Shown here piece after piece: positions 8,301-9,964 of a DNA stretch of 9,964 bases. This DNA is from Deinococcus sp. (GTDB lineage Bacteria > Deinococcota > Deinococci > Deinococcales > Deinococcaceae). The position numbers were made by a program, and so were the translations under genes. The DNA lies in the NCBI GenBank assembly GCA_030524065.1, contig JAUNHF010000046.1, positions 1 to 9,964 on the forward strand, in the 5' to 3' direction. The notes beneath the pieces were generated by a model. The model had not been told where the DNA came from. It did not search any database and worked only from the letters and a program-made list of their open reading frames with translations. How positions within the stretch are numbered: position 1 is the stretch's first letter; the number at the start of each line of letters is the position of its first letter.

Positions 8301-9964
8301 CAGGCGGGCTGTGAGGCCCCCGGCCTCCAGGGTGGCGTTTGCGTGCGGGTACACGTCGCCGCGCAGGGTGAGTGGCGTGTCCTGAAGTTGCCCGCTCAGG
8401 TCGGTCCACAGCTGCCCGCCGCGTAGGCGCAGGCGGCCGCTGGCCGAAGTGCCGCTCAGGTCGGTGGCGGTCAGCCGCTCGGTGATCAGGTCGGCGCGGG
8501 TACCGCTCAGGTCCGGATTCAGCACGTCCGGTAAGTACAGGTCCCCGCGCAGCACGCCGCGTGCAGGCACCGCGAAGAATGGCTGCACATCGGCCAGATC
8601 CAGGCGGCCGCCGGTCACGGTCAGGGCGCGGCCCGCCAGAGTGAGCGGCAGGCGCGAGTTGCCCGCGTCCAGCACGCCGCGTGCGTTCAAGTTTTCGGGG
8701 GCAAAGTCGCCCAGGTTCCGCAGCGTGAGGTCGCCCCGGAAAGTCGCCCTGGCCGGCAGTTCCATGTCCAGCCAGCGGCGCACGTCGTTCACGTTCAGCA
8801 CGCCGCCGCTCACGCGCAGGGTGTCGTTCCGAATGTCCAGCGGCAGCCGCGAGGCCCCCGAGGCCAGCACCCCACGGGCGCGGACATGTTGCAGGTCAAA
8901 CTTGTTCAGGTTCGGCACATACAGGTCACCCTGGAAAGTGCCGCTCTGTGGCAAGGAGGCGGGGTCGTCTACCAGCGGCCTGAGGTCGCGCACGTCCAAC
9001 AGCCCGCCCGTGACCCGTAGCGCTCCGTTTTGCAGCGACAGCGGCGCCTGCGAGCGGCCCGAGGTCAGCACGCCCTGCGCCCGCACGCCATTCAAGCTGA
9101 AATTTGCCAAGTTGCTGATGCTGAGGTCCCCCCGGAAAGTGCCGTCTGCCGGCAAGGAGGTGTCTTCCGGAACGAAAGGTCGCACGTCGCGCACGTCCAA
9201 CAGCCCGCCCGTGACCCGCAATGCTCCCCCCCGCAGCGACAGCGGCGCCTGCGAGCGGCCCGAGGTCAGCACGCCCTGCGCCCGCACGCCATTCAAGCTG
9301 AAATTTGCCAAGTTGCTGATGCTGAGGTCACCCCGGAAGGTGCCGGCAGACGGCAGAGGGGTGCCCTGTGGGAGAAATGGGCGGACATCGCGGATGTCCA
9401 GCAAGGCCCCCCGCAAGGACAGCGTGCCGCCCCGCAGGGTCAGCGGAGCCTGCGAGTGGCCCGAAGTCAGCGTGCCGCGCACGCCCAGGGTGTTCAGGCT
9501 GAAGTGGCCGATATCCGGCACGGTCAGGTTGCCCCGGAAGGTGGCGCCAGGAGGCAGCGGCTGCTCTGTGTCCAGCAGCGGGCGCACGTCGCGGGCGCTG
9601 ATCTGGGCGTCAGTCACATTCAGGGCGCCGCCGCTCAGCACAAAGGGCAGGCGTGAGCGGCCGGTGGTCAGGGTGCCGCTGGCCCGCAGCGCGTCCAGTC
9701 CAAAACCGCGCCGCCAGTCCACCTGCGCGCTCAGGCCCAGTGCCTGCCCCCGGTAGCGCACGCCCGGCGTACCGATGCGGGCCCCAGTTGGGGTAAAGGC
9801 GGCCTGCACCCGCCCACCGCTGAGGCCCCGCAGCTCGGCGGGCAGCAGCGGACGCAGCAGGGCGGTGTCCACGCTCAGCGTGCCGCTGATTTCGGGGAGC
9901 AGTGCCACCCGGCCCGCCAGGGCGCCGCTGGACAGGGCAGTCAGCTGCTGCCCGCCGCCGCGCA
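2361..9964 (-). CDS. tamB: Giant TamB/DUF490 family envelope protein, 5' end outside window
   Basis: The frame is open from the window edge (first full codon at 9962-9960) to a TAA at 2361-2363, 2,533 residues. The GTG at 9908 is internal: 18 more open codons precede it with similar sequence, so the real start and the expected N-terminal membrane anchor lie outside. The whole length is alternating beta-strand sequence rich in Gly, Leu, Ser and the recurring LSG motif, as in the AsmA-like/TamB superfamily, whose members form a long hydrophobic groove across the periplasm and are implicated in lipid transport and outer-membrane protein assembly. In order: tandem 67-aa repeats (8505-9692), a long irregular beta region, a proline-rich linker (3285-3452) and a C-terminal TamB domain (2364-3284). 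The visible part alone is about twice the 1,259 residues of E. coli TamB. There are only nine lysines and two cysteines. No TamA/Omp85 partner is visible. It converges on the ABC gene, so it is transcribed separately. Confidence 0.9.
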   Translation of the reverse strand, partial: RGGGQQLTALSSGALAGRVALLPEISGTLSVDTALLRPLLPAELRGLSGGRVQAAFTPTGARIGTPGVRYRGQALGLSAQVDWRRGFGLDALRASGTLTTGRSRLPFVLSGGALNVTDAQISARDVRPLLDTEQPLPPGATFRGNLTVPDIGHFSLNTLGVRGTLTSGHSQAPLTLRGGTLSLRGALLDIRDVRPFLPQGTPLPSAGTFRGDLSISNLANFSLNGVRAQGVLTSGRSQAPLSLRGGALRVTGGLLDVRDVRPFVPEDTSLPADGTFRGDLSISNLANFSLNGVRAQGVLTSGRSQAPLSLQNGALRVTGGLLDVRDLRPLVDDPASLPQSGTFQGDLYVPNLNKFDLQHVRARGVLASGASRLPLDIRNDTLRVSGGVLNVNDVRRWLDMELPARATFRGDLTLRNLGDFAPENLNARGVLDAGNSRLPLTLAGRALTVTGGRLDLADVQPFFAVPARGVLRGDLYLPDVLNPDLSGTRADLITERLTATDLSGTSASGRLRLRGGQLWTDLSGQLQDTPLTLRGDVYPHANATLEAGGLTARLTGRAEGTLNLSATGEYQGRAVDLQGTLNDLLPAGRAARAALSGTVSGAQLDLTLNEAGREWQDWRISGSLLVPDARTLDPGLRGSLSGSVGGTLGRVGAQVQGTVNDIALNVPATWSGGELRVRGAQALSPELGTATLSGLAFPRLNLSGAAQLSGDLAGSYDLSVSGEYSAPTARLSGQLAGAPGSVHPSGLNIGGTGVNATLQAGRWQAQLSGPAVRGTVSGVLGAQVNGEDIPLGLGRADLNLNARYRRDGDNLTLSGPLAWNGGAGAQGGWRGNVTVRGTLGGESLSAQATGIGPLSVTARLGDASLRAELSRLAPVRPQGWVALDRWDMGALWDRPDQLRLTGRADLTGPGWQSVQARLSGQLDDVTGELSGELSGEWNAAQGGTFALSGPRVQASGALQGGRYDVDARLGNGPQSAQVGLARLLPAEWGLDALKASGRLSVRGSLAGGTERLEASGLEVNGDQRDAGPFTLYGRASYRPQQHTLEAALAGGYGGGIFRVGGTLPGGLNVQMANISLAQFAAEGFDPGRLNGEATLSGPLDRAALSGALRTTGGNVDAAVDLLGRLDDPRLEARLNLRGEQSGELTLSARDFDLPGRTFAGELRGQVRRGDTVADLDLRGLWPKLSGQVRVQDPALAQPVTLRGQNGQFTLDPGVEGAGSGTVTLAPGAGWQPTLSAQADLNPLALLPGAAGEARLRLNVGGELSALTVQGTLSAPEASVSGVTVRDLSGTFGGTLAGGLAGLSGELTQGGRPAGTLSAGRLNLSGLSAQAAGSTLTLSGPVDLGGPNDKPSADLNAEVSGALSGGLRLNYAGGLLRAGGTLEGLGYRAALDVQGSEAGGWSGTVSARDNEGASEVLTTPADLTVSGPWKAPRLSGTLGLLNAPATLNAAQDGATLTLAATPTTQASGELRVAPDPAGVWRWAGAATIDSPRMRLSLTPRGELTDPVVGVMAGRGSWQATGSVSRAAGRLRVSDGEGSGSLNWQDQVLTADLPGLDLAGLRWRGLAGRLSAQGTVNLGTANLGRDAAASSALPFRIDGLRSPWRVDALNLPLSGDVSGTLRLEGGRPAVQAQATLGSDGTAHGQATLSAAQQPDGKWVGRVQGRVQQEGGSLSADVRSDAAGLTGQVQATGYPVALEGQTLALNGAAQLRGQTFTADLALGGVAGEATLSGGGSLGAALPALTGLTALQGTGSGYNLSGTLSRVNLGELELVPDLSGTVSGELDVTDGAGQFVLRSADLNLAGEALPTRFEGVLVGQDWRIRGYLGDTDVFAGVSSGVLSGNAELQGLPLGAVANALAGQRLADGRVTGVARFEAPLADPLSGRATVVAERIRLTTLPGEEGGETAESETLTGSGSLDFSNRELRSINVQLVGAGSWDIQGQYTRERVDVRANFTETTFTPLLTLIPSLAGQSPRLKGSLNVAVMGSYGQPDGTLSGRGLRGSLAGMSLEVPTLSGRLDQSGRWTLGGGVRTGGALNSAGTVQGSGLWRNWQLSESALNYSGQLSAGAVGTLPGVQATLSQNRADPERWELDARSVSRSAVTGQGTLEVRGQLIPAWDLSVRARNYDLALPGVYLRESALNGALTLRQDAGEDDIHVSGSADFARAVLGRPDTADNLDALVPSPEQTAGEAATPDNFVSPLPAQYTTFPQPETPGAGEAPPLSPALPLLERLVLDDIPVSFSGGIQLQESLAQAELGGSLRLSGSGARPQIAGRLSGQRGTLLLRDTQFNLRGLDIEFSGNSPYPAFQLLAEGRVRPLSGGAAVPITLDVQGNFLEDGSGSATLDLKTALRCTEQGAACTDDRTGQPYTESQLYALVLTGVPNVENLPENLGGLGATALSTALNVFVLGELSRNLADALGVDVLRFAPVLVGEGGATLTIGSQLTENLYLEYQVDLTGEGLINAAYNTPDGRFTFKVSTEFDFGESQGFRPSVSAAYNINERTSVAFNIENTSETNRFSVGVQYRLPRDFWQRQ
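2364..3284 (-). other. C-terminal TamB (DUF490) domain of the giant protein
   Basis: These last 307 residues carry the family-defining part. Visible features are a beta-rich entry (VSFSGGIQL, ELGGSLRLSG), the motif PQIAGRLSGQRGTLLLRDTQF, and a GLDIEFSG..P step, matching the TamB pattern 'G.l...rG.l.l....f.l..g.i.f.g....P'. Next comes a helix-prone stretch (SQLYALVLTGV, then ALSTALNVFVLGELSRNLADALG), then strands ending VGVQYRLPRDFWQRQ. The final strands alternate polar and hydrophobic residues like outer-membrane barrel strands. In characterised TamB proteins this end contacts the outer-membrane partner TamA; a partner here is inferred. Cysteine codons at 2910-2912 and 2889-2891 are the only two seen in the whole visible protein. 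Confidence 0.8.
3285..3452 (-). other. Proline-rich, probably disordered linker in TamB
   Basis: A 56-residue stretch rich in Pro, Ala, Glu and Thr interrupts the regular beta-strand pattern just before the C-terminal TamB domain. Short pieces include PSPEQTAGEA, FPQPETPGAGEAPP and LSPALP. Unlike its surroundings it has almost no alternating hydrophobic pattern and no LSG motif, so it is likely a flexible hinge or an exposed insert rather than part of the groove. Confidence 0.6.
8505..9692 (-). repeat. Six tandem ~67-residue repeats inside tamB
   Basis: Read in the protein direction, six consecutive units align end to end: 9692-9492 (67 aa), 9491-9291 (67), 9290-9090 (67), 9089-8889 (67), 8888-8694 (65) and 8693-8505 (63). 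The unit pattern is roughly 'vrA.GvLtsG.S..PL.lr.gaLrVtGGlLdvrDvrPf....lP..gtFrGdL.i.nl..F.l.'. Units 2-4 are the most alike. Units 1, 5 and 6 have diverged, and a faint seventh copy may follow downstream of 8505 before the pattern fades. The repeats are visible in both protein and DNA. In TamB-like proteins such units should add strands and so extend the groove; that structural reading is inferred. Confidence 0.9.
8985..9329 (-). repeat. Near-identical 201-bp direct repeat with a 97-bp perfect match
   Basis: At an offset of exactly 201 bp (67 codons), 9032-9128 is identical to 9233-9329 over 97 bp, and 8985-9017 is identical to 9186-9218 over 33 bp. The 14 bp between these blocks (9018-9031 against 9219-9232) differ at eight positions. 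Perfect identity includes synonymous positions, so it is not explained by protein constraint alone. Recent duplication or gene conversion between units is the simplest reading. Confidence 0.92.

Noticed and set aside
9226..9232. Run of seven C in tamB as a phase-variation tract
   Set aside because: Seven bases is short for slippage-based switching in GC-rich DNA, and runs of six occur elsewhere in the window (40-45 and 9128-9133).
8505..9692. Tandem repeats as a CRISPR array
   Set aside because: The period is about 201 bp, units are in-frame and coding, and there are no short identical repeats separated by unique spacers.
8449..9756. Plus-strand open frames of 435 and 208 codons that contain apparent protein repeats
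   Set aside because: Their repeats are just the tamB tandem repeats read on the other strand. The minus-strand frame has the coherent beta-rich pattern and continues to the window edge.
2364..9900. Very frequent CCGCTCAGG-type words, which could look like a dispersed DNA signal
   Set aside because: Read on the minus strand they encode the recurring Leu-Ser-Gly motif of the TamB strands with the favoured GC-rich codons, so protein repetition explains them.
9906..9908. GTG as the start codon of tamB
   Set aside because: The same frame stays open for 18 more codons to the window edge and continues the same style of sequence, so the GTG is most likely an internal valine.

Overview
The window is GC-rich DNA with little non-coding space. 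It holds two cell-envelope genes that run off its ends and one complete gene between them. It looks like Deinococcus or a close relative. The reasons are an exceptionally long TamB-family protein, a GC- and arginine-rich coding style almost free of lysine, and two gene starts that lack a Shine-Dalgarno sequence but carry a TANNNT -10 hexamer 6-7 bases upstream of the ATG, the arrangement typical of Deinococcus leaderless mRNAs. The taxonomic assignment is an inference; no rRNA or other marker gene is present.

Layout. (1) Positions 1-349, minus strand: the first 116 codons of an unrecognised lipoprotein with a clear signal peptide and lipobox; its 3' end lies beyond position 1. (2) Positions 350-469: a 120-bp divergent intergenic region with a likely leaderless promoter facing each way. 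(3) Positions 470-2284, plus strand: a complete 604-aa ABC exporter half-transporter, six-helix membrane domain fused to an ATPase domain with all expected motifs. (4) Positions 2285-2360: a 76-bp gap between convergent genes, filled with nested GC-rich inverted repeats, probably a weak bidirectional terminator. (5) Positions 2361-9964, minus strand: the C-terminal 2,533 residues of a giant TamB (DUF490) protein, with its true start beyond position 9964.

The genes do not form an operon: the lipoprotein and ABC genes diverge, and the ABC and tamB genes converge. All three products are predicted to act at the envelope: a lipid-anchored exported protein, an inner-membrane exporter of unknown substrate, and a long beta-rich protein of the family that links inner and outer membranes and is implicated in lipid transport and outer-membrane protein assembly.

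The most notable feature is in tamB. Its upstream third contains at least six tandem units of about 67 residues, and two neighbouring units share a perfectly identical 97-bp stretch. This suggests recent internal duplication or gene conversion lengthening the protein. I saw no CRISPR, RNA gene, insertion sequence or defence system, and nothing I would call a wholly new system.
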